Of a DNA stretch of 33,361 nucleotides, positions 1 to 8,102 are shown one piece after another. The notes beneath the pieces were generated by a model. The model was not told the origin of the DNA and searched no databases. It saw only the letters and a list, made by a program, of their open reading frames with translations. Origin of the DNA: an archaeon RBG_16_50_20 (lineage in GTDB: Archaea; Thermoproteota; Bathyarchaeia; 40CM-2-53-6); NCBI GenBank assembly GCA_001768965.1, contig MEMY01000095.1, positions 1 to 33,361 on the forward strand, read 5' to 3'. The translations under genes and the position numbers were made by a program. Positions within the stretch are counted from its first letter, which is position 1; the number at the start of each line of letters is the position of its first letter.

Positions 1-48
1 TACGGCGGCTCGTGTAACGTCGGCGGCATCGCGGCACTTGGCCCGTAG
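1..48 (+). CDS. 3' end of an unidentified gene (partial)
   Basis: Frame 1 from the first base reads a short glycine-rich tail (YGGSCNVGGIAALGP) ending in TAG at 46-48. It converges on the small zinc-ribbon gene, whose stop lies only 8 bases further on, so the two genes would meet tail to tail. Only 15 residues are visible. I do not recognise the family, and the frame could be a chance open stretch. The sequence left of the window would decide. Confidence 0.35.
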   Translation, partial: YGGSCNVGGIAALGP

Positions 49-56
49 GTCGTTAT

Positions 57-275
57 TTAAGGATTCATTAGCTCGCGCTGCCAAGCTCCACAGAAAGCGC
101 ACTTCCGAACACCTTCAGGAATCATCGAACCACAAGCCCTGCAATGCACCAGCTTCTCAAGTTCGATGATTGGTTCCGCGGACAAAGCTCGGCGTCTTCG
201 CAGAAACCAACGAATGACCAAGAACAAAGCGAGTATTGCAATTAGGATGGCAGTTGCATCTAGGATTTCGAGCAT
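57..275 (-). CDS. Small membrane-anchored zinc-ribbon protein
   Basis: About 72 residues. The N-terminal third is one strongly hydrophobic segment (LDATAILIAILALFLVIRWF) followed by a basic stretch RRRR, so the chain should sit in the membrane with its C-terminus in the cytoplasm. The C-terminal part holds a two-knuckle zinc ribbon, CRACG...CAFCG, 13 residues apart. This is a common archaeal architecture without a fixed function. The ATG at 275 is preferred; a TTG at 284 in the same frame would add three residues, and neither has a clear Shine-Dalgarno sequence. The gene is divergent from moeA with about 75 bases between them. Specific role unknown. Confidence 0.7.
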   Translation of the reverse strand: MLEILDATAILIAILALFLVIRWFLRRRRALSAEPIIELEKLVHCRACGSMIPEGVRKCAFCGAWQRELMNP

Positions 276-349
276 GGGTGTCAAATGATAAGGCCAACAG
301 GTGTATTACAGTTAGGCCCGTGTCATAACTGCATCGAGTTGCTGAAGAA

Positions 350-1900
350 ATGGATCACCTTCACAGTGAAGGGTTTCAAAAGGTAACCAGAGTTGACGAC
401 GCCCTTCGAATTTTCCTCGCAGCGATGCGTAGGCCTCCGCCAAAAACAGAGTCAGTTATTCTCTCTGAGGCTCTCGGAAGAGTGTTGGGCGATGACATTG
501 TATCTCGACAATTCATCCCAGCTGTCGATCGATCGGTCATGGACGGCTATGCTGTTCGTTCTGCGGATATCGCAAATGCCTCCGAGGAGCACCCTATTGC
601 TCTGGAAGTGGCGGGAGAGAGTAGAATTGGTGAGGTATGCCGAATCGTCGTGAAAGCTAGACAGGCAGTAACGGTCGCGACCGGGAGCATGATTCCTCCT
701 GAAGCAGATGCAGTGGTAATGGTCGAGATAACTCGGATTCTTCCGGACCGTAAGGTCGTTGTCCATGCTCCGACCACTCCGGGCCAAAACATTTCCAAAA
801 GGGGTGAAGATGTCTCGCCGGGGACACTTGTTCTGAGGAAAGGCCAACGCCTTCGCGCCCAGGACTTGGCTATACTGAGAGCAATGGGCTCTGCGAAAGT
901 CAGGGTCGTCAGGCGAATTCGAATAGGTATCATATCGACCGGTAACGAACTTGTGAACTTACCGGGAAAGAGAGATGTCGGCAAGGTTGTTGACCTCAAT
1001 AGGCAAATCCTATCAGCGATGTCAGAGGAATTGGGAGCCCAACCCATGGACCTGGGAATCGCCCGGGACGATGAATCAGGGATTATTCGAATTCTACGGA
1101 AAGCCTTGCGATCCTGCGACGTTATCCTGATTACTGCTGGATCCTCGGTGGGGAGGAAAGATCTCGTCCCAGAATGCATCAACAGGCTTGGCAAGCCGGG
1201 GATGCTGGTCCATGGTGTTGCAATGCGACCATCTCTACCAACAGGGTTGGCAGTTGTGAGTGGGAAACCGATACTATCACTCCCGGGCTTTCCTGTATCA
1301 GCGATGATTGCGGAATTGGGAGCCCAACCCATGGACCTGGGAATCGCCCGGGACGATGAATCAGGGATTATTCGAATTCTACGGAAAGCCTTGCGATCCT
1401 GCGACGTTATCCTGATTACTGCTGGATCCTCGGTGGGGAGGAAAGATCTCGTCCCAGAATGCATCAACAGGCTTGGCAAGCCGGGGATGCTGGTCCATGG
1501 TGTTGCAATGCGACCATCTCTACCAACAGGGTTGGCAGTTGTGAGTGGGAAACCGATAGTATCACTCCCGGGCTTTCCTGTATCGGCGATGATTGCCTTT
1601 CGCGTCTTCGGCCGGCCTCTAATCGGTCGACTCATGGGCACCGGGGAGCCCTCAGAGCCGGTTGTCAAGGCGGTTCTGAAAGAGCGGATCAGCGGACCGA
1701 AAGGTTATCGGACATTCGTCAGGGTGATGTTGAGAAAGACCCTCGATGGGTTGGTTGCGGAGCCCCTGAAGCTTCAGCGAGCTTCGGTCCTAATGAGCAT
1801 GGTTGCCGCAAATGGAATAATCATTATCCCAGAACATGTTGAAGCCTTTGATGCGGGGCAAGAAGTTGACGTGGCGGTTATCGGCGAAATCGCATCCTAG
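350..1900 (+). CDS. moeA: Molybdopterin molybdenumtransferase MoeA with internal 95-residue duplication
   Basis: MoeA inserts molybdate (or tungstate) into adenylylated molybdopterin in cofactor synthesis. Family motifs are present: RSVMDGYA (61-68), TGSMIPPEADAVVMVE (about 111-126), STGNEL (about 196-201), ITAGSSVGRKD (261-271) in the molybdopterin-binding domain, and LPGFPVSAM (311-319). The protein is 516 residues, whereas the family is usually near 400-420. The excess is exactly explained by a tandem repeat: residues 227-321 recur as 322-416 with one Leu/Val difference. The repeat covers most of the MogA-like domain, including its molybdopterin-binding motif. The frame stays open, so a protein could be made, but folding of this domain is uncertain. 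It is either a very recent duplication or an assembly error. The C-terminal domain IV (about 420-516) is intact. No other cofactor genes adjoin it. Confidence 0.93.
   Translation: MDHLHSEGFQKVTRVDDALRIFLAAMRRPPPKTESVILSEALGRVLGDDIVSRQFIPAVDRSVMDGYAVRSADIANASEEHPIALEVAGESRIGEVCRIVVKARQAVTVATGSMIPPEADAVVMVEITRILPDRKVVVHAPTTPGQNISKRGEDVSPGTLVLRKGQRLRAQDLAILRAMGSAKVRVVRRIRIGIISTGNELVNLPGKRDVGKVVDLNRQILSAMSEELGAQPMDLGIARDDESGIIRILRKALRSCDVILITAGSSVGRKDLVPECINRLGKPGMLVHGVAMRPSLPTGLAVVSGKPILSLPGFPVSAMIAELGAQPMDLGIARDDESGIIRILRKALRSCDVILITAGSSVGRKDLVPECINRLGKPGMLVHGVAMRPSLPTGLAVVSGKPIVSLPGFPVSAMIAFRVFGRPLIGRLMGTGEPSEPVVKAVLKERISGPKGYRTFVRVMLRKTLDGLVAEPLKLQRASVLMSMVAANGIIIIPEHVEAFDAGQEVDVAVIGEIAS
1027..1311 (+). 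repeat. Tandem duplication in moeA, copy 1 (285 bp)
   Basis: Begins GGAATTGGGAGCCC and ends ...GCGATGATTGC. The unit is 285 bp, a multiple of three, so the reading frame is kept. By eye it differs from copy 2 at only two bases: c1274 versus g1559 and a1300 versus g1585. Just upstream of copy 1, TATCAGCGATG at 1011-1021 matches 1296-1306 at the same 285-base offset, so a short homology flanks the duplication. Confidence 0.92.
1312..1596 (+). repeat. Tandem duplication in moeA, copy 2 (285 bp)
   Basis: Directly abuts copy 1. The junction ATTGC|GGAATTGGG joins the unit's end to its beginning, and after copy 2 the sequence continues into CTTTCGCGTC, the natural continuation of the MoeA domain. 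An ancestral gene lacking one unit would encode about 421 residues, the normal family size. Confidence 0.92.
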
Positions 1901-1911
1901 AGCCGCATCGG

Positions 1912-2235
1912 CTACTTGCGGGTTTTCTCTTGACTTGATTTCGCCGCTCTGATCTTCTTGATCTCACTTGCCAATGAACGCAACATGGTAGTCCTTGCGT
2001 CATTCTTGGGCAAGATAACGTATCCACCCTTCTCCCACCAAGAGCGGGGACGGGACTTACCAGCAGCAACCTCAGCTTCCAGCGATAGTCGTGTTGCAGC
2101 TTCGTTAATCTCCTCCAGCCTCGGAGCTTGAACCGCTAAACCCTTGGCCAGTTTCCGACCTTCTTCTCGAGATTTCGTGGAATCTAAGTTAGCGGGCCAG
2201 ATTACCCGCTTTCCCGGCTGTTTCAACCGGTCCAA
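1912..2235 (-). CDS. srp19: Signal recognition particle subunit SRP19
   Basis: 107 residues, a typical archaeal SRP19 length. The N-terminus VIWPANLDSTKSREEGRKL (11-29) is the family hallmark, followed by the conserved WWEKGGYVILPK region and a lysine-rich tail. SRP19 binds the tetraloops of 7S RNA helices 6 and 8 and prepares the RNA for SRP54. It lies 25 bases downstream of eS8 on the same strand. The start is a TTG, and a downstream TTG at codon 4 cannot be excluded. The stop is close to the moeA stop, so the two genes are convergent. Confidence 0.93.
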   Translation of the reverse strand: MDRLKQPGKRVIWPANLDSTKSREEGRKLAKGLAVQAPRLEEINEAATRLSLEAEVAAGKSRPRSWWEKGGYVILPKNDARTTMLRSLASEIKKIRAAKSSQEKTRK

Positions 2236-2260
2236 CCACTAAGAAAGAAAGCGGTTATTG

Positions 2261-2656
2261 CTACTTCTCGGATCCCTGAACGAGGACTGCGTTCACGGCC
2301 CCATGTTGACCAGGCCTGGATGTGACAATTGCCTGTCCCAGTGGGGTGTCCAGGATCGCGCCCTTTGTTATGACGCCTCGGCGTTGGTAGTCTACGTTGG
2401 CGGGGTTCTTCAGGACTCCGCGAATTTCAGTCTTCTGACTTTTTCCAGTTGCAGGGTCGGTTACGTTGACTGTATTCACTGCCAAAGATCTGAGCTTGTC
2501 CTTCCCACCGCGTCCGCGCTTCTTTGTAATGCGCGTCTCACCAACGATGGTCTCCGCGGGGTCGCTTCCCATTTCGAAAGCGCGTTTGCCGCGGAAGATG
2601 TGCCTCTTCCCACCTGTCTTCTTGCGTTTGCGTTGATTTCCGTGCCATTGGGGCAT
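2261..2656 (-). CDS. rps8e: 30S ribosomal protein eS8
   Basis: 131 residues, starting with the basic N-terminus MPQWHGNQRKRKKTGGKRH typical of eS8 and continuing with IVGETRITKKRGRGG and the conserved region RGVLKNPANVDYQRRGVITKGAIL. It is a small-subunit ribosomal protein. It starts at an ATG with GGAGT about 13 bases upstream. A TATA-like CCCTTAAATGA lies at about 2703-2713 on the minus strand, so it may have its own promoter in addition to read-through from the SMC operon. SRP19 follows 25 bases later. Confidence 0.95.
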   Translation of the reverse strand: MPQWHGNQRKRKKTGGKRHIFRGKRAFEMGSDPAETIVGETRITKKRGRGGKDKLRSLAVNTVNVTDPATGKSQKTEIRGVLKNPANVDYQRRGVITKGAILDTPLGQAIVTSRPGQHGAVNAVLVQGSEK

Positions 2657-2730
2657 TTTGCAATGCTACTCCAGTTGGGATTTTACTGAGAGGCAAGTCG
2701 CCGTTCATTTAAGGGTTGTTGTATGCACAA

Positions 2731-2889
2731 CTAGGATGGAAGTTGATCATTCTCGCTCAAGACTTTGTGCAATAGTTGATAGAGCTGCTTTGCTTTCTCG
2801 ACAGTCATCGTCAGCGTGATTGATGCTCCTTCAGTGGTTCTTGGGATGAAGATGTCTACTGTTTCTTTCAGCTTGTTAAACTCGACCAT
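2731..2889 (-). CDS. Small conserved-looking hypothetical protein (52 aa)
   Basis: An uninterrupted frame encodes 52 residues beginning MVEFNKLKETVDIFIPRT and ending in a predicted helix VEKAKQLYQLLHKVLSEN. Residue composition and codon use look like a real globular protein: alternating hydrophobic strands, then an amphipathic helix. The frame stays open upstream as far as a TAA at about 2950, so a TTG start at 2901 with GAGGT four bases before it would give 56 residues. It sits between scpB (70 bases upstream) and eS8 (74 bases downstream), all on the minus strand. I do not recognise a family. Possible fold: a small beta-alpha protein. No function is inferred. Confidence 0.6.
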   Translation of the reverse strand: MVEFNKLKETVDIFIPRTTEGASITLTMTVEKAKQLYQLLHKVLSENDQLPS

Positions 2890-2959
2890 GACCAAATGCA
2901 ATTCAACCTCAATGCAAACGACTAGGAATCGACCCTCCGATTACATTCGATTGCTGACC

Positions 2960-3625
2960 CTAGGGACTTAAGCTCTTGCCTTCCAAACGAGCAGTTAACG
3001 CATTCTTCACTTGATCAGCATTCATGGGCGTCTTCTTGGACATCTTGCTCGCCTTGATGGATTGAAACATCTTCTCCAACTGCTTTTTCATCGTCGGCAG
3101 ATCATGGCTGAGATTGAAATAATCCGCAAAATTGGGCGTAGTCCGCAAAATCTTCGTGCGTCCCAACCTCTCTTCCGCGATTAACCCCATCTCTCGAAGC
3201 TGTTTGACATGTGAGTACGCCAGGTTGCCCCTCACTTTGGCGAGGTAGGACTGTGGTATAGGTTGTCGATATGCGATGAAGGAGAGCGTCTTCATCGGGC
3301 CGGCTGTCAACAACTGCCTCGATGCGAGCTTCTTAACATGCTTCACATATTGTGGTTTCAGTTGCATTACGAACCTACCATCGCTCAACTCCAGAATCTC
3401 GAGACAGGTTCCATCACTTCCGTACTTCTCCTTGACCAGCCTAGCGAGTTCTCGTGTTTTATCCTCAGATCGAAAACCCACTACAGAACCTAACGTTTTG
3501 AGATCGATTGGTCGTCCCGTCACGTACAACGCAGCCTCTATCAGTGCCATCTTGCCCTTTGATCTCAGTGGCGAAAATGCGGGTTGCTTCTGTGGGAGCG
3601 TGGGTTGCTTTACTGTTTCAAGCAA
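2960..3625 (-). CDS. scpB: Segregation and condensation protein ScpB
   Basis: 221 residues with two predicted winged-helix domains. The first begins KMALIEAALYVTGRPIDLKTLGSVVGF (about 25-51), and the second includes TLSFIAYRQPIPQSYLAKVRGNLAYSHVKQLREMGLI (about 113-149), matching ScpB's AxLIAY...ReIRG...VxxLxExGLI pattern. ScpB dimers bind ScpA and regulate the SMC ATPase. The TTG start at 3625 lies inside the end of scpA (8-base overlap) and has GAGGTG ten bases upstream, indicating translational coupling. It is the last gene of the smc-scpA-scpB unit. Confidence 0.92.
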   Translation of the reverse strand: MLETVKQPTLPQKQPAFSPLRSKGKMALIEAALYVTGRPIDLKTLGSVVGFRSEDKTRELARLVKEKYGSDGTCLEILELSDGRFVMQLKPQYVKHVKKLASRQLLTAGPMKTLSFIAYRQPIPQSYLAKVRGNLAYSHVKQLREMGLIAEERLGRTKILRTTPNFADYFNLSHDLPTMKKQLEKMFQSIKASKMSKKTPMNADQVKNALTARLEGKSLSP

Positions 3626-4289
3626 TTGGCGGTGACACCTCGCCTAGACGTATGAGAATGTCTGTACCCTGCTCCTCTTGTGCTATAATGACCTTCTTTT
3701 GATGGGCCAAGAACAGCAGCATAATGAATACTCGAACGATCTGTATGAACGGTTCTCCCTTCACCATTTTCCTGAAAGAGATCGGCACGCCACGGATGCT
3801 CAACTTGATCAGCTCGGCGTAGAAGTCCTGTATGTTCTCTTCTATGTTCGCTAGGAATTCATCTAACTGCTCAAAGACGGAGGGCGGACTCAAAACGAAA
3901 GGTTTCTTCGCAAGAAGCGCCTTCTCGTTTGTCAAAACCTCCTGAAGCGTACGAAGAATCTCCACAACCGATGTTGAAGTATATTCGAATCTCAACGGGA
4001 AAGGCAGCGGAGGAGGTATATCCTCTATTGGTTTCGGAACTGGTGGTTTGGGCGGTTCCTCCATCTTCAATACAAGCTCTGACTTCATGCGATGGACTAT
4101 TGAAGACGAGAGCAGAGCGGTCCCAGAAGCGGAGAAGTCGATGTAACCATTGTCCTTCATCTCGGCAAGGAAAGAATTCAACAGGGAAGCTATGTCAACG
4201 TCCCATGGCTTGATTCTGTGAAGCCTCAGCAAGTCGAAGAGGATGAGGTATGGAGGTCTCAGCCAGAAGGGCTTACTTAGCTCTTCCAA
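3618..4289 (-). CDS. scpA: Segregation and condensation protein ScpA (kleisin)
   Basis: 223 residues. The N-terminal helical domain, WLRPPYLILFDLLRLHRIKPWDVDIASLLNSFL (9-41), matches the ScpA region that contacts the SMC neck. A proline-rich linker EEPPKPPVPKPIEDIPPPLP (about 77-96) separates it from the C-terminal winged helix, with PFIQIVRVFIMLLFLAHQKKVIIAQEE, that binds the SMC head. The kleisin bridges the two SMC heads and closes the ring. The TTG start lies within the smc 3' end (17-base overlap) and is preceded by GGAGGTG eight bases upstream. The scpB start overlaps its stop. Confidence 0.93.
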   Translation of the reverse strand: MEELSKPFWLRPPYLILFDLLRLHRIKPWDVDIASLLNSFLAEMKDNGYIDFSASGTALLSSSIVHRMKSELVLKMEEPPKPPVPKPIEDIPPPLPFPLRFEYTSTSVVEILRTLQEVLTNEKALLAKKPFVLSPPSVFEQLDEFLANIEENIQDFYAELIKLSIRGVPISFRKMVKGEPFIQIVRVFIMLLFLAHQKKVIIAQEEQGTDILIRLGEVSPPIA

Positions 4290-7200
4290 CGGCCTTCACC
4301 TCCTGCATCGGTAAGCCGACCACTTGAGACGTCCCCTCTTGAATGAAAACTCCATAGACACTGTCGGCTCTTGCGATCGTCACGTCCTTCAATGATACTA
4401 CGATGAACTGAGAACCCTTGGATTTCGACTTGAGAAGCTCTGCGAGTCGTTGAGAGTTGACAACATCCAAGTGGGCATCCATCTCGTCCATCATGTAGAA
4501 GGGCATTGGATGGATCGCCTGCAAAGCTAGGATGAAGCACACTGTCCCGACGGATTTCTCGCCCCCGCTCGCGCTACCAATCGTCATCTCAGTCTTGCCG
4601 GGGAACTGTAGGCGTATGTCTGCTCCAGCTTCAAATGGGTTTTCGGGTTTCTCTAAGAACAGACGTCCCGCGCCTCCAGTGACCGTGGAGAAGATCTCGT
4701 TGAACGATTGGCTTACTTGGTTGAAGGCTTTCATGAAAGCTTCAAGCTTCTGTCGATCGACCTCGTTCATGAACTGGACAATCGACAGCTTCTCCTTTTC
4801 GAGATCATAGATCCTTGAAGCAAGGTGCTTGTAATTCTCCTTCACCTCTTCGTACTGCGACGCTGCAAGCTCGTTTACCCCGCCGATCGCCGCGATTTCC
4901 TTCTTCAGAATTGGTAGAGTCTTCTCTACGCCTTCTATCTCCTCATCAGCAACTTCTACTAGGTCTGAGTAGCCGAGTTCTCTTAGCTCGTTCATGTGGA
5001 ACTCGATTTGCATCCGTTGGTGCTTGGATGAGGCGGTAAGATCTGCCAGTTCCGTGTTTATGGGATCAAGCTCGTCTAGGAGTTTGGTTATCTCGGTCTC
5101 GATCTTCTTAGATTGGCCATCATATTCGTTCCGTTTTGCTTTAACCCCAGAGAGTTCCTCCGACAGTTGTTCTCGGCTTGCCTGTAACGTCTTTAGCTGG
5201 TCTTCGAATTTCGACATTTCAGCCTGCGTTAATGTCAGGTCAGAAGCCAGTTTCTGCAGTTGTTTATCGATGCTTGAGGTTTGGGTCTTGGTTTGTTCGA
5301 CAGAGGGTTCGATGACCGCGACAGTTGAGGATACGGATTCGATTCGACTGTCAGTCTCAATCTTCTGTCTTACTAGATCATTCAATTCAGTTGTAAGCTT
5401 AGCGTGGTCATTCTCCTTTTCTAGAAGTGTAGCGGAGCGAGAGCGTAGCTTCAGCGCGCCCCTATTCCGCTCGTACTCTGACAATCGTTGCTGTATCGGC
5501 TCTTTGTGCGCCACACTTGCCTCCAGGATGGCCTGTTCCGTTCCAATCTCGTGGACAATCTGTTCGATTCGAGTCTCTGTGTCTACGATGCTTCTGCGGG
5601 CCCGGTCCAAGCTCTCGATGAAGGATGCGATTTCTCTTTCAGTTGATCGTATGAGGTTCTGACTTTGTGCCTTTCTCTTACTCTGATCGAGGATCTCTTG
5701 GTCCACTCTATCAATATCCTCACGGGATTTCGCTGCCAGCCGCTCCAAAGAGGATAGCGTGTTTTTCAACTGCTCAACGGTTTGACCATTCAAGAGGAGC
5801 TTGGAGAGGTCGAAGGGCTGTCTGAAATATCCAGTCTCCATGGCGCCGCCCGGTTCATAGAGGTCCCCGGTTGCGGCAACCGCTCTGGTGCCCCTCAGAG
5901 AGGCAAGAAACGCGGATTTCTGGTTAGACGTCAGAATCGTGTCGCCGAACACAAAGTCGACCGCAGCTTTGAAAGGTTCGTCGAAAACGAGCTGGTCTGT
6001 CAAAGGACCGATTATGTTCCGAAGGCCTCTGGGATAATTCACCTTCTTCTGGAACGTAAGGTCTCCGAGTGGGATCAGCTTTACCCGGCCGACCTTCGCC
6101 TTCTTTAGGGCTTCAATGCATGAAACCGCGGTTCCTATGTTCTTCACAACGAGAGCTTTCATCCATCCTGCTGAGGCGGCCTCGACCGCCTTAGAATACC
6201 CATCCTTGACCTTGACGAGTGATAGTAGTCGTCCGTAGACGCCTTGAACTGCACCCGCCTTTGCCATCTCCTCAATTAGGTTTAGCGCTTTGTCCTCAGA
6301 AGCCATGTTCTCCGCTAGGTTCTTCTGAGTCTCAATTTCTACCAGCGCAGAGTTTGCTCGTTTGGCAACCTCGTTAGCGTGCTCTATCTCCTTAGTCCGT
6401 TGCTTCTTAAGCTCCGAATACTCTGCGACCTTCTTGTCAAAGTCCCCTAGCGTCGATTCCTCATCTCGCTTAACGGTCGCTAAGTCCTCAAGACGCTTGG
6501 TGACGGTCTGCAGTAACATTTCGTACTCTTCTTTCCTGGACCTGAGCGTTCGAAGGTGATTCTGAAGAAGGTCGATCTTGGTCGCGCTGGCTTTGATTTG
6601 AGCGTTGAACTTGATGATTCTGTGAGTTTGTGCACTTATCGAACGCTCAAGGTCTTCGGCATCCTTGCTGTTCTCGCCCAGCTTATTCCTAAGTTCGGTC
6701 AGCGTTTTGCTGGACTCGTCAACTTTCACTTGAGTCGCTTCGATTGCTCTGAGAACTTTCGTTTTTTGAATTCTGAGTTGTCGGAGCTCGTTTTTGGAAT
6801 TGCTTATCTTCTGGAGGATCTCTCCAGAGTTCTGTTCGAGATCGGTCTTTTGTTTTTCGAGGGATTTGATGTTTGCTTGTATTGCATTTGCCTGTGCCTT
6901 TAGACTCGCGATGGTTGCGCTGGCGTCACCCATCGCGCCTTGTACTTCGAGCAGTTTGCTGCTGCCCTTTTCGGCTACTGAGTCCTCGTATTCTCGTTTT
7001 TCGGATTCGACCTTTGATTTCTGCCGTATGAGCTCGTCTCTCTTTGCCTTAAGTTCTTGGAGTCTTTGCTGATGTTGGGTGATCTCGCCTTCTAGTTGGC
7101 TTGCTTGCTCCTGAGCTTTCTTGATTTTGTGTGAGAGAGTTTTTGCTTGAAGTTGGGAGATCTCCTTCCTGACTTGGAGGTATTTCAGGTAGTCATTGCG

Positions 7201-7824
7201 CTCTCGTTCCAGTGACTCGACGCGGAGTCGGACTTCCTCGATCTTGGCTGAGGCGACCTTGAGGTTGAGGTCGGCTTGCTGGAGCTCAGCTTGTGATGAG
7301 GCCTTCTTAACATCGTAGACGGCTATTCCTATCATGTCCTCAATTATTCGGCGGCGCTCTTCCGCGGTAACCTCCGCTAGTCTCGTTATGGCATGTTGTG
7401 GGACGATGTTGTAGCCTGAGACTTGGATATCAGCTGAGGAGAGGATGTCTGTGAGTTGCTTCCTGGAGATTCGCTTCCCGTTGAGTCGGTAAATGCCCTC
7501 TCCGCCGCGCCTGAATTCCCTAGAAATTGTCACAGCTTCAGAATCAATCGGGATCCTTCTGTCGTGATTATCGAACTGCACTGCAACATACGCGGAGTGT
7601 AGAGAAGTCGTTTGGGAGCTCTTGTGGATCAAGTCTCCGATTGTTTCGCCCCTAAGCTCTTTGGGGCTCAATTCGCCAAGAGCGAATTTAACTGCGTCAA
7701 GAATGTTCGATTTGCCGGACCCGTTCGGGCCGGTTATGATGGTGAGACCGCGGTCGAGATGGACTGTTGCTTTTTTCCCGAAGGTCTTGAAACCTCTCAG
7801 GTCAACTCTTTTGATATACACCAT
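4273..7824 (-). CDS. smc: Chromosome segregation ATPase SMC
   Basis: 1183 residues, standard SMC size. Walker A is GPNGSGKS (32-39). A first long coiled coil follows, then a hinge at roughly 520-670 (VYGRLLSLVKV...SAGWMKALVV...), then the returning coiled coil. The C-terminal head has the signature ASGGEKS (about 1085) and Walker B FYMMDEMDAHLD (about 1108-1119). SMC dimers form rings that compact and separate chromosomes, with ScpA and ScpB as partners encoded directly downstream in overlapping frames. The ATG at 7824 gives the usual N-terminus YIKRVDLRGFKTF. About 280 bases separate it from the preceding prenyltransferase gene, so this is probably the promoter-proximal gene of its unit. A weak TATA-like CCTTATCTTC lies near 7910-7919 on the minus strand. 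Confidence 0.97.
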   Translation of the reverse strand: MVYIKRVDLRGFKTFGKKATVHLDRGLTIITGPNGSGKSNILDAVKFALGELSPKELRGETIGDLIHKSSQTTSLHSAYVAVQFDNHDRRIPIDSEAVTISREFRRGGEGIYRLNGKRISRKQLTDILSSADIQVSGYNIVPQHAITRLAEVTAEERRRIIEDMIGIAVYDVKKASSQAELQQADLNLKVASAKIEEVRLRVESLERERNDYLKYLQVRKEISQLQAKTLSHKIKKAQEQASQLEGEITQHQQRLQELKAKRDELIRQKSKVESEKREYEDSVAEKGSSKLLEVQGAMGDASATIASLKAQANAIQANIKSLEKQKTDLEQNSGEILQKISNSKNELRQLRIQKTKVLRAIEATQVKVDESSKTLTELRNKLGENSKDAEDLERSISAQTHRIIKFNAQIKASATKIDLLQNHLRTLRSRKEEYEMLLQTVTKRLEDLATVKRDEESTLGDFDKKVAEYSELKKQRTKEIEHANEVAKRANSALVEIETQKNLAENMASEDKALNLIEEMAKAGAVQGVYGRLLSLVKVKDGYSKAVEAASAGWMKALVVKNIGTAVSCIEALKKAKVGRVKLIPLGDLTFQKKVNYPRGLRNIIGPLTDQLVFDEPFKAAVDFVFGDTILTSNQKSAFLASLRGTRAVAATGDLYEPGGAMETGYFRQPFDLSKLLLNGQTVEQLKNTLSSLERLAAKSREDIDRVDQEILDQSKRKAQSQNLIRSTEREIASFIESLDRARRSIVDTETRIEQIVHEIGTEQAILEASVAHKEPIQQRLSEYERNRGALKLRSRSATLLEKENDHAKLTTELNDLVRQKIETDSRIESVSSTVAVIEPSVEQTKTQTSSIDKQLQKLASDLTLTQAEMSKFEDQLKTLQASREQLSEELSGVKAKRNEYDGQSKKIETEITKLLDELDPINTELADLTASSKHQRMQIEFHMNELRELGYSDLVEVADEEIEGVEKTLPILKKEIAAIGGVNELAASQYEEVKENYKHLASRIYDLEKEKLSIVQFMNEVDRQKLEAFMKAFNQVSQSFNEIFSTVTGGAGRLFLEKPENPFEAGADIRLQFPGKTEMTIGSASGGEKSVGTVCFILALQAIHPMPFYMMDEMDAHLDVVNSQRLAELLKSKSKGSQFIVVSLKDVTIARADSVYGVFIQEGTSQVVGLPMQEVKAVGRAK

Positions 7825-8102
7825 TTGGAATCCATGCTCGCTGCGGTAGTTTCGCGGGATTTTGTAACTTTAGCAACTCACGTGGTAGACCGGATGCTGC
7901 GAAAGTGCGAAGATAAGGCTTGGTTACATTTTCATGATGATTTGTATGGATAAGCTCATGTCAAATTTGGCATAGTGCTGCCTTTTCATCCTCGGACAAC
8001 TAAGACAAGTTCAGCTAAACCCGGGGGCGGCAACGTGTCATCGTATAGGGGGAGGAACCATGCGAAAGGCTATATGCAATTGACCGAAGGCGTGAGGCTT
8101 GC

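Noticed and set aside
547-1668. 373-codon open frame antisense to moeA
   Set aside because: It mirrors the moeA coding sequence, including its duplication, and has Ser/Thr/Arg/Pro-rich composition typical of antisense shadows; moeA has clear family motifs.
4994-5662. 222-codon open frame antisense to smc
   Set aside because: Ser/Cys/Phe-rich shadow of the coiled-coil codons; the smc frame is unambiguous.
7934-7990. ATGATGA resembling a C box of a C/D sRNA
   Set aside because: No CTGA D box at a suitable distance and no terminal stem.
8048-8083. GGGGGAGGA followed by ATG and a seven-codon ORF on the plus strand
   Set aside because: Strong-looking ribosome site but only seven codons, antisense to the likely uppS/smc transcript, with no supporting context.
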